Source of the DNA: Apteryx mantelli
Taxonomy: Eukaryota > Chordata > Aves > Apterygiformes > Apterygidae
Direction of reading: 5' to 3'
NCBI RefSeq assembly: GCF_036417845.1
Contig: NC_090001.1
Location: forward strand, 9,779,501 to 9,843,500
Length of the DNA stretch: 64,000 nt
Part shown: in pieces, positions 23,972 to 34,911 of the stretch
How the letters are laid out: each line of letters starts with the position of its first letter
Numbering within the stretch: position 1 is the stretch's first letter
Made by a program: the position numbers and the translations under genes
The notes under the pieces: model-generated
Told to the model about the DNA's origin: nothing
Databases searched by the model: none
The model's input: only the letters and a program-made list of their open reading frames with translations

Positions 23972-26713
23972 GCTCCCTCTGATGCCCCCAGTGCAATGAG
24001 CAGAGTTTCCCTTTGCAGTGTCTTTCTTGGCACTGACACCAAGGGAGCTCAGGTGAGTACAGGCGGGGTGAGACCATGTCCATTAGGAGAGCTCATCTTC
24101 CCTGGCCACAGCCAGGGTGTGATCTTACACCCCTCTTCTGCAATGGTGGCAGCCAGGTGTCACCGTGGGCTGGTCGCTTCCCCATACTGTGCTCCATCGC
24201 TCACAGTGGAGCAGGAGTGGAGGGTCTGGATGCAGCAGGGCAGTCTGGACACAGCCTGTGGGGACAGACCTTCTGCTCCTCAGGACAATTCCTACCCCCC
24301 ACTACCACAGCCCACATTTCCTCACTGCAACCTTTGCATGGGGGCTGCAGCCTTCCTGGAGACACAGCCACCAACAGTAGCAGGACTTTCTTTCTTCAGG
24401 GCTTCTTTTCCTGACTTCCACACTGGCCTGCTGTGCTCTGAAGTTTGTATATGGCCTAAGAGCTCTCATAATGTGCTGGTGGTGGTGCATTCCTGTGAGC
24501 ACCAACAGAACCAGGCATTGGGCACCTTATGCCAGCCCTGGCCTCCAGAATAACATTTCCATAATAAAAGGAGATCTGCCCTGTGACGTGCCTGAACTCA
24601 GGCCTTTCTGCAAAGATGGAGCCAAAAATACACCCAAGGAACTGCACCACAAAAGGGCCTCTGCTCTGCTTGTGAACTCTGTGGCCTCCCTAGGACGAGC
24701 TCAGAGTGCCAGAGTGATCTGTTCGGGAGCAAGGGCTGGATCCAGGGCTCATCTCTTGGTGACCAGTGCCAGTGTCGAAGGGGAATGGTCTCTGAATTGC
24801 CTGCCCAGAGCTGTGCCACAGGTGACAGTGCGATGAGAGATGCCTATCCTTGTGGAGGGGAATCTTAGGTCCCAGGAGAGCTCAGGGGATCTCCAGGGAC
24901 ATCATGTGCCTTGGGGTGGGCAGTGAGTGGAGCCTCACAAAATGAGGGACAGTCCATGGTGGAGTAACCAGAAGGTGAAGCACTAAACCCAGGTATGGAT
25001 AGAGAAAGGAGGGCTCTGCAATCCCAGAGAGGCAGTGGGGACCCAGGAGGCCCAGGGAAGGGGCACTGGAGAGTGACTCCTGCACCCTCAGTGAAACACC
25101 ACAGGCTGGAGCTAGTGCACACCCAAACACATCTCCTGCCATTGCAAACACCCTGGGCTCACTCTGAGCAGAGGCCATGAGCTCCGATGGGTGGCAGCAG
25201 TATCAGTGGTGGTGAGCCCTGTCCAGCTGGTTTTGCTTCCCACCCTGACCGGCATGGCCAGCGCAGAGTCAGGAGTCACCCTGTGCCCTCAGGGCCCCAC
25301 AGCCCACTCGCTCTGCAGAGCAGCACCAGCCCAGGGCCCTGTGGGAAGCACAGGGGAGGATGCAGGAACGGCCAGACAGACCAGCATGGACACACTCCCC
25401 TGGGGAAAGGCTGTCTGGGGAGCAGGGCCATCCCAGGAAAAGAGGAGGGCAGCATTCACAGAGAGAAAAGGAGAACAAGAAACAGGTTTCTCTGTGCACC
25501 ATCTCGGGGCAGGCAGCTCTGTCGCTGGGGCAGCAGGAGCTGCCAGAGGGGCTGCAGAGCCAGGGCTTTCATGCTGTGCTGGGCAGCAGGGTGGGCATAG
25601 AGAGGCTGCAGGCAGAGAGGGAGGGGGATCTGCTGGACACAAGAGCAGGGGAGACAGAGAGTGACCGGCCTCACTGAAGGGCCTCCTCCCCTTTCCTGGA
25701 CAGCTGCTCCCCTTGTCCTGGCACCTGGCCTGAATTACGCTGTGGACATGCCTGTGCCTTGCCCTGCACCTCTCGGGTGCTGACCTGACCATGTCCCCGT
25801 CTTGCTGACCTGACTCCCCATCTCTGCCTCAGACCTGCCCCCTCACTACAGGCAAGAAAGCCTTGGCAAGGGAAGCTGGGATCCAAGCAGATCCCAGAGA
25901 AGGTTGTAGGTACAAAAGGTGACCGTATATCCCCACAGCAACTCTTGCCTGAAAGCCAATTCAAAGGTGTAAGGAGGGCTTCAGAGTTCAGCCCCTACCC
26001 ATGTAACACTGCACACAGGCATTTAGCTGAATGAAAAAGTGAGGGCAGCCACTTGGGGTCTGATTTGATGATGCATAGTTCCAAGAGCAAGTGTTTCTGT
26101 ATCCCAGCTCAAGCGTTTAGGCTCCATTTCCTTCCGAGTTCCTGCTTCAAAGAAGATGTTGCTGGGAGCAGCAAGAACCCTTGTCCGGTCCCACGCTTGC
26201 TCATCTCTGCATCTGAGCGGGCATCTTGTTGCCTGGCTGGTGCTGGATCCCCGACGTGGAGAGAGGTGGGGAAGGCCAGGGAGCTGCTGCCTGCAGAGCT
26301 GGTCCCCACGGTGCCAGGAGAGGGGCCAGGGGCTGGGAACAAGGGTGCAGCAGGCCAAGCAGGGGCAGGGGTTTGCAGGGATGCAGCAGGGGCCTCATGG
26401 AGGGGGCGCAGCAGGTAGTGCTGCAGCACAGCGGCTGTCACCTTTGCCTCTCTCCCAAAAGGTCTCGCACAGCCCTCGGGCAGGAACAGGTTGTTCCCCC
26501 ATCCCCATGCTGCCCTCCCAGCAGGATGGGACACACAAGGAGATACTTGGCCTGCCCTGTGCTCAGGGCCAGCTCCCCGGGGCTGGCACAGCTTTGCCTG
26601 AGGCACCTCTAGCTCCTCAGCCTCTGCTCCAGCATGGCTGGCACAGGGATGAGACCTCCTCGGGCAGGGCAGAGCGAGCCTGGCTGGGGCAGCTCGGGAC
26701 AGCTGGGGCAGCT
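23972..26713. other. Inverted-repeat spacer downstream of the receptor, no gene recognised
   Basis: The stretch is GC-rich in parts with many overlapping frames of 60-200 codons on both strands, the usual sign of a low-stop composition rather than genes. I recognise no domain, repeat or RNA gene here. Confidence 0.5.
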
Positions 26714-27110
26714 GTTTCAGCGTGGAGAAGAGGAGGCTTTGGGCAGACCTAATAACAGCCTGCCCATCCCTACCAGGAGGTCATCAAGAAGATGGAGCCA
26801 GGCTCTTCACCGTTGTGCACCATGGCAGGATGAGGCCCAGTGGGCATGAGCTGAAAGAAGAGAGGTTCAGGCTGGGGATAAGGGCCAACGTTTTACCCAT
26901 CCAAACAGTGAAGCACTGGGGCAGGTTGCACAGAGGGTTTGTGCCATCTCCATCCTCACAGGTTTTCAAGACCTAAATGACTGAAGGCCTCAGCAAGCTG
27001 GTTGGAGCTGATAGCTGAGCCTGCTGTGAGAAGGAGGTTGGGCTAGAGACAACCTGAGGTCCCTTCCAGCCTGAAGCATTTGGCATTTCCTTCCACCCTG
27101 GGTCTTCCCT
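26714..27110 (+). mobile_element. CR1 3'-end fragment (mirror copy)
   Basis: The same element part as 19,345-19,731, inverted: MEKRRLWADLITACPS, then HELKEERFRLGIRANVLPIQ and a tail with GGTTGGGCTAGAGACAACCT. Sequence to the left of 26,714 is not CR1, unlike the other arm. Confidence 0.85.
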
Positions 27111-27574
27111 TCTTGACCTTAGGGAAAACAGTCAGCTTCCCCATGACCATCGAAGTATGTCAGACAAAAGGACGAGCAGATCAACTGCATGTGTCTTGTG
27201 CTGCTCTGGTCAGAGTAGTTCAGATTCAGGGCTGCTTGGCAGGTACACCCACATAGCCCTGGGTTTTCATTTGCTTCACCGTTCATTGCATTTCCCCCTC
27301 TTTTCCACCTTACAAGCTCTTCTCCTTTACCACCCTGATCTCCTCCCACGCAATCAGACCACCTCTGCTTACCCTGTCCCCATTGACCCTGCTTTTGCTG
27401 CCTTTGTACCTTCCTTTGCCTTCTCCGAGATGGTTGCTATGCTCATTTCCACCACTGCCAGCACTTCCTTTAAAATACTACCCCCTTTATTATCTGTAGT
27501 GTCCTGCAGTTCGTCATGCTGTTATCCTGTGAGAGGCCTGGCACGATGGGATGAGGCATCTGCACGCACACATT

Positions 27575-27995
27575 CAGAGCTGCCAGAAAGGAGCTTGAGT
27601 GGAGAGGGAGCTGCAGAAGCTTGGAGATGAGGCCAACGGAAGCCTCCTGGAGTTGTGCAAGGGGAAGTGGCAGGTGCTGCCTTCGGGGAGAGACCCTGCG
27701 GAGAAGGGCCTGGACATTACGAGGGATGCCATATGAGCCTGTGGTGCGTGCTCACCACAGATGAGGACAGCTGCATACAGGGCTGCATCAGGAAGCGTCC
27801 AGCCACCAAGACAAGGACAGTTACTATCCCCCATTAACTCAGCACTGGCGTGGCCACATCTGGAATCATGTGTCCCAGTGTGGGATGCCCAGTGCTGGAG
27901 GAATGGGGAGGACGTGGAGAGGGTCCAGAGGAGGTCTGCCAAGATGGGGCTTGTTGCCTGCAGCACAGGACCTGTGCAGGGAGGTTGAGGCACCT
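27575..27995 (+). mobile_element. Degenerate CR1 reverse transcriptase fragment (mirror copy)
   Basis: Identical in reverse to 18,450-18,870, with the same SALAWPHLESCVPVWDAQ-like residues. Confidence 0.7.
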
Positions 27996-29609
27996 GGGCT
28001 ACATTATCCTGGTGAAGTGGAGGCTAAGGGCAGTAGAGGCCTTGTTTCTTCCTCCTGCCTCCCAGGGAGCGCCTGGAAGGTGCCATCTTATTGTCCCTAA
28101 CTCAGCGTGGCACCCCCCCACCCTCACACTGCCCCCACAGAGAGGCCTGAGCAAAGTGTGAGGCAAGGGATCACCCTACCCAGGGACTGGGTGTCACTGC
28201 TTGGCCATGTTGTATGATGAAACACATCAAGGTTGACTTGGCATCAGAGACACCTGCACATTTCCTTTGCCTACCTGCAATCAGGGCCTACAACTTTCTG
28301 CTCTCATCAGCCCCCGGGGACGCTCTGTGAGTAATGGCCCTCAGGGGGACCCATTAATGCTCCTGGAAGCTTTGGGACTGGCTTCTGAATTCAACTTCTT
28401 GAGAGGTTTGTTCAGTCTACTCTCAGAATCTGATGTTCATGGACTCAGCACCAAATACACCCGAGGGTCATTAAAATGCAAAAAGCCCTAACAAGCCCTG
28501 TCTATCCCCATAATTTCCTTCAGTCCTTCTGTGGCTAATTGGAGAGGTTTCAGTAGTGTATTTAGAAGACGAAGATTTCAATGAGCACGTAAAATAAAAA
28601 AGAAAGGATTTCTGCTGGTAACGTTTTCTTTACTTTACAGCTTACAGAATAAGTGATGGCCACATTCTCCAGCTCATAGTGACTCAGAGGGTCTCCTAAG
28701 GAATCGTGATGTGTGAGAAAAGCAGTATTTTTGACAGGAGACATGTACGAACAGCCTTGCTTCTTGCCTCCCCAGCCCTGCCATTTCTCTCATCAGCCAC
28801 TGGGGACCTACCTCACTCTTGTTAAAATCGAAGCTTTCTTCCACTCACGTCTGTAGCTGAATGTTACAGCTCCTATGCACCAATTCCCACCTGCTTTCCT
28901 TTGAGAACTAGCTGCAAATAGACACAGAAGGCTTTTTCTTTATTGGGATCCAGCAAAAGTAAAACATGATGGAGCTGAATGAAAATCAAAATAAACTCCT
29001 AAATTGTGTTTCAAGTCCAGGCTGCCTCCAGGGAGGTGCACTTTCCACAAGGGATAGCCTTAGTAGAAATGTTTTAGACAGATTGATAGGAAAGGAGAGA
29101 GGAAAAACCCAGTTAAGGCATTGTCTAAAGAGACAATTAGCCTCCTGAAAGATGAGGCAAGCTTTACACTCCCCGAAGCTCAGAGCAGCACCTAGAGAGA
29201 GCAGAGGTGTCTGAATGAATACAGAGAAAGGAGAGGAAGGAAAAGTGGGAAACAAGGGAAAGTTCCTATGTCCAGACAGTCTGCTGCAAAGATGACTTTA
29301 GAAATGATCGATTTAATCAGGACGTTGGGAAATATGTGAAAGCTTACTGAGATTAAATTCTTAGCATAAGAGACAAAGCAGTGGTACACCAGCTTGAGGG
29401 GTAGATGAAAATTTCTTCTCCTGAGATTCACAACCTCCCTGACAATTTCCATTATTTCATCATGGGAAAACATGGACATTTTTATTACAATGAGTCAGTC
29501 TCCAAATCCAGTCCCCACTGACTAATCAATTTGGCAGACAGGGTTTGTGCCTTTGGAGGAGTAGGATGAATTAAAGAATTTGTGTACAAATGACGATCAC
29601 AGGCAGAAT

Positions 29610-30129
29610 GCTCCACAACATTGCCTTGGCACAGTGGTATGGAAAATGTGTTAGCAGTGTGCAGGAGAGAATTGAGAAAACCAGTGGCCCAGGCAGCTGC
29701 TGCCATTTGGACACAAGCTCTGCTGCTCATGAGGGTCCCATAGTGCAGGGGTTTGCAGATGGCCATGTAGCGGTCATAGGCCATGACAGTGAGAACAGAA
29801 TACTCAGTTGCTAAGAGAAAGGTAAAATCAAACACCTGTGCAGCACATTCCCAGTAGGAAATGGCCCTGGTGTTGCTCAGGGAATTGGCCATGGATTTGG
29901 GGACAGTGGCAGAGATGGAGCCAAGGTCGAGAAGGGAGAGGCTGAGGAGGAAGAAGTACATGGGGGTGTGGAGGCGGTGGTCGCAGGCTATGGCTGTGAT
30001 GATGAGGCCGTTGCCCAGGAGGGCAGCCAGGTAGATGCCCAGGAAGAGCCAGAAGTGCAAGAGCTGCAGCTGCCGCGTATCTGCAAATGCCTGGAGGAGG
30101 AACTCATTGAAGGAGCTGCTGTTGGACAT
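29610..30129 (-). pseudogene. Truncated olfactory receptor, family 14-like
   Basis: The minus strand starts MSNSSSFNEFLLQAF at 30,129 and is a close paralogue of the receptor at 22.8 kb: GNGLI, LHTPMYFFLLSLSLLDLG, an intact MAYDRYMAIC and LCQGNVVE in the second extracellular loop. Receptor homology ends at about 29,610 (after CQGNVVE, where the paralogue reads CQGNVLEQFFCEIP), and the frame runs into unrelated residues to 29,485. TM5 to TM7 are missing. The break lies just outside the right arm of the inner inverted repeat, so the rearrangement probably removed the 3' half. The retained part has no stop or frameshift and keeps the DRY motif, so the truncation looks recent relative to mutation decay. 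Confidence 0.9.
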
Positions 30130-30370
30130 TTGCTGACGCTGGGCATGGGGGCCTGTCCAAGGCGGAAAAGACAGGGACAAATTAGAGCAGTCTTCTGGGA
30201 GACAAACACTTTGCCTTTCTCACTGAACCTCCCACTTTTCCTCTCTCCTTTACCTTCACTCAGCTCCCCGGCTCGAGCTCCATTTTGTGCTGCCTGAGTG
30301 TGCCGTGCAGAGCAGGGGCCTCTGCTAACGATTTCCAGAGGAGTCAGTGCTGCTCTGCTGGCGGGTGTAA
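30130..30370 (-). other. Leader and upstream region of the truncated receptor
   Basis: On the minus strand this shares a series of short matches with the sequence 5' of the intact receptor (GCAGAGGCCCCTGCTC, then AGCACAAAA, then a possible donor GTAAAGG and an acceptor ending CTTGGACAG just before the coding start). It shows that the duplicated unit included the promoter-proximal exon. Confidence 0.5.
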
Positions 30371-33300
30371 ATGGAGGAAGGTGACAAACATTTCCTGTTC
30401 TTTGGTGGGGATAGGAGGGGGTTGGGCTCCATGAGCTGAGCTAAGGACACTCAGTCTGGTGACCCAGTGGGAATATTCTTTGTTTACCAGAAGGAGAGAG
30501 GAATTTAGCACTTGAACCAACCAATAAACCCCTACAATGGAAGAAGGCTCAGGGGAGATGGGCAAGAGTGATGTGCCCATGAAGTTCAAGGGATAAGGTA
30601 AGGTGTCATTGTCCACAGCTGTTGCACAGAAAGCTTTAGAAAGCTGTAGAAATCTTTGTCATTTCAACTGCTCTGAGGATGAGCATTTGTGCACCCCAAG
30701 AGGAAAAAAGGGCTCACTGTGACTTTGTACAGTCACGGGATGTGGCCCGTGGCAGGAAAGATGCCCCTCTTCTCTACTGCAGGTCTGGCTGCAGAAGAGG
30801 TGTTTCATGGCCTGCACTCCATGGCTGTCAGGGCAGAGGCTGTGCTGGGTGGGAGCAGCGACATTGGGGACTGGCTCAGAGGAAGGTGTCTGTATCGGAG
30901 GGACTGACCATGACTTGCCCAAATCCTTCCTCCCATGATGATTCTCTTTGCAGTTCCCTCTCATTCCCTGCCCATCTCGCTGCCTGGAGCTCCCCCTGCT
31001 GGCAGCTCCTTCTCTATCCCAATGTCTTTTCCCTGCTGGTGCTCACAGACCCCATCCCACCCTCTGCACGCTCAGTTCTGCCCAACAGAAACCTACCGGG
31101 ACAGGGCGCTGGGCAGAGGCATTGCTGTGCTCAAAGGTCCTGAGGAGCAGGTCAGAAAATCCCTGACAAGGCCATAAAGGGAATGCTGGTGCTGTCTGTA
31201 GGCTGAGGAGGGGTTGAAGGGGTTTGCTGAGCTTTCTCACACACCTAGTGATCTCTGAGAGGGAAGGTTTGAGAGTCTCAGTTCCTTCCCAAACCAGAAA
31301 ACTCTTTCCTGTTTTTCCCCTCCCAAAATTACAAACCTGAAAGCACTCAGCCTAGAAGGAAAGCTCCTTCCCTTTCAAGTAGCCCCTGCCTTGACCTTCC
31401 TTTTGAAAAGTGCCCTCCAGAAATGTCCTCAGGGTGAGCTGGAGCTGTGAGCAGCCCTGACCCACGCACCACCCTCTCCACAGCACACTCAGCCTGCCCT
31501 GCTGGGCTCTCTCCTCCCACCCAGAGCTTCTCCCCACAGCGCTGTGGGGAGTTTGCTGGGCAGGCTGAGTGCTGACCCTCGCAGGCAGCAGACTCACTGC
31601 CTGGGGCACACAGCACCCTGGGGTGCAGGAACACTGCTCGGAATGACAGCCCTGGCTAGACCTGTGGCACACCCTGGCTTCACACCCATGCAGCTCTCCC
31701 TGGCAGAAGGCAGCAGGACACCCTGTCCCCAGGATGGTGTGGCAGGAGAGCAGTCCTTACGAAAACTCTCTGTTAAGGGCTTGGTTTAGAAGACCCCTCC
31801 AGCAACAGCACTAGCATTGCCCTGCAGCCAGAGACTTACCGTGCAAAGGGCTGTGAAGATTCCTCCCACAAGGAGCTCTCCTCTGGCCTCTCACTCCACA
31901 CTCCCTTTCACTTCTCTCTGCCTTCTCTCTTGTATGTCAGCAACAGCAGGCAGTGCCCAGAGCCCTGCTGCTCTTGACAGGGGAGCTGCTTCTGCAAAGA
32001 GTTGTCTCCCAGCAGGGCTGCCACCTTGCCAGGAGCTCTCTCCATCCCAGGAGCCTGCCTCTGCTCAGCAACAGTGGTCCAGCTGAAGGCGTGAATTTCT
32101 CTGTCCCTTGTGCTTCCTCCTCCTGGGACATGTTCACTGAAGTAGACTGAAAGAATCACCTATGGGCCTTTTCTAAAGAGTGGAGAGAGACCCATTCCAG
32201 CATTGCAATTTCTCTCATCAGAGGATGCTCATCTAGGACACATGGAAATGTCCCACTCTGGAGGACCCTATTCCCATCTCTTAACTAGGCAGGACACCTA
32301 GAAAAGGGGCAAGAAGGGATTTCAACGATCCACGGCTCAGGTATTGCTTCAGACGCGTCAATCTGTGCTTCTCATGCTGGTTTAGAAGCCCCTGGGATGG
32401 AGTGGGATTCAGAGCCCTTCTGTGCGCTCCACAAACACACAGGAGGTGGGATTCCCCTTTCACAACCTGGAGTGTGCACAACAAAGATGTCCGCATGCGA
32501 GCTCCCTCTCTAAGCTCCCATGAGAATCACTGGAGAGGGAGGGGAGTAGCCAGCTGCCCACACACAAACACGTGGTGACATTTGAAGCGAGAGAGGTGGT
32601 CCAAGGCATATGCTAGAGTCTGCTGGCTCTGATGGAGCAACCGTGAGACCCTCGTCCTTCTATAGCATTAGGTGGTGGCCAGGTGGAGAATCTCCTTGGC
32701 CATCGGAAATGACATGAGATGCCTAATACTGCCAGAGCTCCACACAGTAGGAGGCTGAGGCACAGGCAGATCCCTACACTGCAAGCAGTTCATGTCATTC
32801 AGTGCAGGCACTAGATTCCGTGATGCCTGGCGTGTCAAGCACAACCATATGTCTCCAGAACATACCGCATGGGACCTGCCTGTGTCCAAACAACTGAATC
32901 CCACTTCTGTCTTTAGGTGAAGTCCATGCCCTCTACATCCAAGTGTGCAGCATAGAGCTGCACATCACATGAAGGACTCTACTCACGTCCCTGCATGCTT
33001 AACACCTTCTAGCTCTCCTCTTCCGGAACCTCTTCCCACTCCCACATGATATGAACAGTGACTGTGCTAATGATGTCCACAGCATGGCTGGATGGCAGGC
33101 TGTGCAGGCCCAAGAACTTTCTCAGGGGCACCTTCTCCTTCCTGGACATCCATTTCCCTCCATCAAAGGCCCCAAGGTGCTGCAGAGGCAGCTCAGGCAG
33201 CAAACCCCTCTCCTGCCATTCCTGCACAACCCAGCTCTTTTTCTCCCTGGCCTTGCGCACTGTAGGCCTTGCTCTTAGCGGGAGCCTCCTTTCACCATTA

Positions 33301-33599
33301 CATATGTTTCACCAGACTGCAGTGCTCTGATGGCATGCTACAAGCTCTTCAGCAGGGACTCTTAGGGCAGATGATGTGGGCGATGCCCTCTGTGTAAAGG
33401 GCCACCTGGGATTTGTGGAGCTCTTCCAAGGGAAGGACAAGGTGCTGGATGGGAAAAGGTGAGTGAGCATCGGGGTAAGGGTGACCTTGCGATGGGAGTT
33501 ACAGTTCACCCTGTAGATCAGGGCGAGGAAGTGGACGCAGGCTCCTTTAAGCAAGCTGAGGAAGTCTGTGGCACACAGGGCCTGCTGCTTATGTAGGGA
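30371..33599. other. Intergenic sequence, no gene recognised
   Basis: Overlapping frames of 60-154 codons occur on both strands without recognisable domains. A few splice-like sites are present, but no chain of phase-compatible exons could be made. Confidence 0.5.
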
Positions 33600-34030
33600 C
33601 TTTAATCCCCCTGGCACGCAGTGGAACGGCAAAGTGCAGGGTGAAAGCAGCCCAGGAGGTTTCTGCAGGGTGTCAAGGACACCTTCTTAGCACAGCTGCC
33701 AGATGGGCTAAGAAGGGCGACGCTCTCCTGCATCTGGTACTCGCAAACAAGGAAGAACTGATCAGGCAGGTGATCATCAGTGGAAACACTGGCTGCAGGG
33801 ACCATGAAATAGTGGAGTGCCACATCCTGAAGGCAGGGAGGAAGGACAGCAGCAGAGTACAGACTCGGGACTTCAGAGGAGCAGACCTTGGCCTCTTTGA
33901 GGACTGCTGGGGGATCCCATGGGAGTGAGCTCTGAAGGGCACAGGAGCTCAGGAAAGCCAGCAGGTCATTAAGAACAGCACCCACCAAGCACAAAGATGG
34001 TCCATACCAATACTCAGTAAAACCAGTAGA
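33600..34030 (+). mobile_element. CR1 LINE endonuclease-region fragment
   Basis: Plus-strand residues LLHLVLANKEELIRQVIISG, then GCRDHEIVECHILKAG and TRDFRGADLGLFEDCWG, align with the CR1 ORF2 stretch LGLTNKEALVEDVKVGG, GCSDHEMVEFRILRGG and TLDFRRGNFGLFRDLLG encoded on the minus strand near 52.6-52.9 kb. The fragment is cut on the right at the LTR-like element. Confidence 0.85.
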
Positions 34031-34064
34031 CATCTCAGCACAACAGCTGGACTTAACAGCGTAT

Positions 34065-34911
34065 TGTTGTCAAGCAAGGTTGGGTTGCTGTTCGGGAAGC
34101 CAAAGCTCCTCTAGGATAGACACTTGCAGGGGACGTCAAGGTGTCGCAAAGGAGTGATGCACTTCACTCGCAAGAGGGAAGCAGCTCTATGTTTATTGTG
34201 GTAAGATAGCGACTTAACAAAGTTCAGTCGTAAATAAGAATGATTTCACGAGGTTTGATTGGCAAGGTTCACGCACATATTTACTGCATGAAGGACAGGG
34301 TCAGATGCGCATGGAATGGAGACCCTCCTGTTGAGTTACGAGGTTCGGAAAGGAACCCCTTGCTTTCTAAACTCCTCCTGAGAGGAGCCTTGGTGTGGCT
34401 GGATCCAATCTTAGTCCCAGACTTGGTCAACAGTTCATGTCTAAAGGAGTGTGTGCAAAGGGACCCTCCCGTTAAGTCACAACATTCAGAAAGGACCCTC
34501 TTGCTTTCCAAACTCCTCCTCAGAGGAGCATGGGTGCGGCTGGATCCAATCCTAGTCTCAGACTTGGTCAATGGTTAATGTCTAAGGAATTATGTGCACA
34601 ATTAATCAGAGATATAACTCAGCAAAGTTTTGTGAAGTTTTGAAGTGTTTCAGCATGCTATTAATCACTTACCAAGGATCTGTCACAGGTAAGGAATCTC
34701 TCAGCCTCAAGGAGGAACCTTAAGAGGCGTCCCTGCTCAAGAGGAGGTTCTGCAGTGCAGCCCGCTGCCATGCAGGAGAGCTCAATGGGCTATGGGCTGC
34801 TCCCTAGTTATGGGGGTCAGGGGGAGATGCTTGACTCATAGTCATATTTGCATGCTAGATGGGTCTTAGTTGGTGCATGCTCAATTAGCCCCTGCATACA
34901 TGCTGTTTACA
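34065..34911 (-). mobile_element. Possible solo LTR
   Basis: On the minus strand the segment begins TGTAAACAGCATG and ends CTTGACAACA, giving TG...CA termini. It contains AATAAA near 34,197 in the right place for a polyadenylation signal, and a 141-bp tandem duplication in the U3 position, where enhancer repeats are common in LTRs. I see no flanking target-site duplication, so the ends are tentative. It interrupts CR1 sequence on its left. Confidence 0.4.
34321..34602. repeat. 141-bp tandem duplication, two copies
   Basis: GACCCTCCTGTTGAGTTACG at 34,321 is repeated as GACCCTCCCGTTAAGTCACA at 34,462, and both copies continue through CTTTC-AAACTCCTCCT and GACTTGGTCAA. The copies have diverged by about one base in ten. 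Confidence 0.9.

Larger units (their letters stand above)
26714..29490 (-). repeat. Right arm of inner inverted repeat
   Basis: Reverse complement of 16,926-19,731. The inner 1.5 kb (26,714 to about 28,265) is almost identical to the left arm, with a handful of substitutions such as the codon changes near 26,782 and 26,823. From about 28,265 outward the arms differ often, with frames aligning at roughly four residues in five. Outward landmarks still pair: GAACTAGCTGCAAATAGACA near 28,905 with the left arm near 17,530, and AAGATGACTTTAGAAATGA near 29,288 with the left arm near 17,110. Confidence 0.95.

Noticed and set aside
25191..26752. Frames of 120-200 codons in the spacer of the inner inverted repeat
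   Set aside because: They are GC-driven, overlap on both strands, have no recognisable motif and no phase-consistent splice structure.
27157..27630. A 157-codon frame identical at 18,815-19,288
   Set aside because: Identity is explained by the recently homogenised inverted repeat. The flanks are CR1 debris, and there is no domain or gene context.
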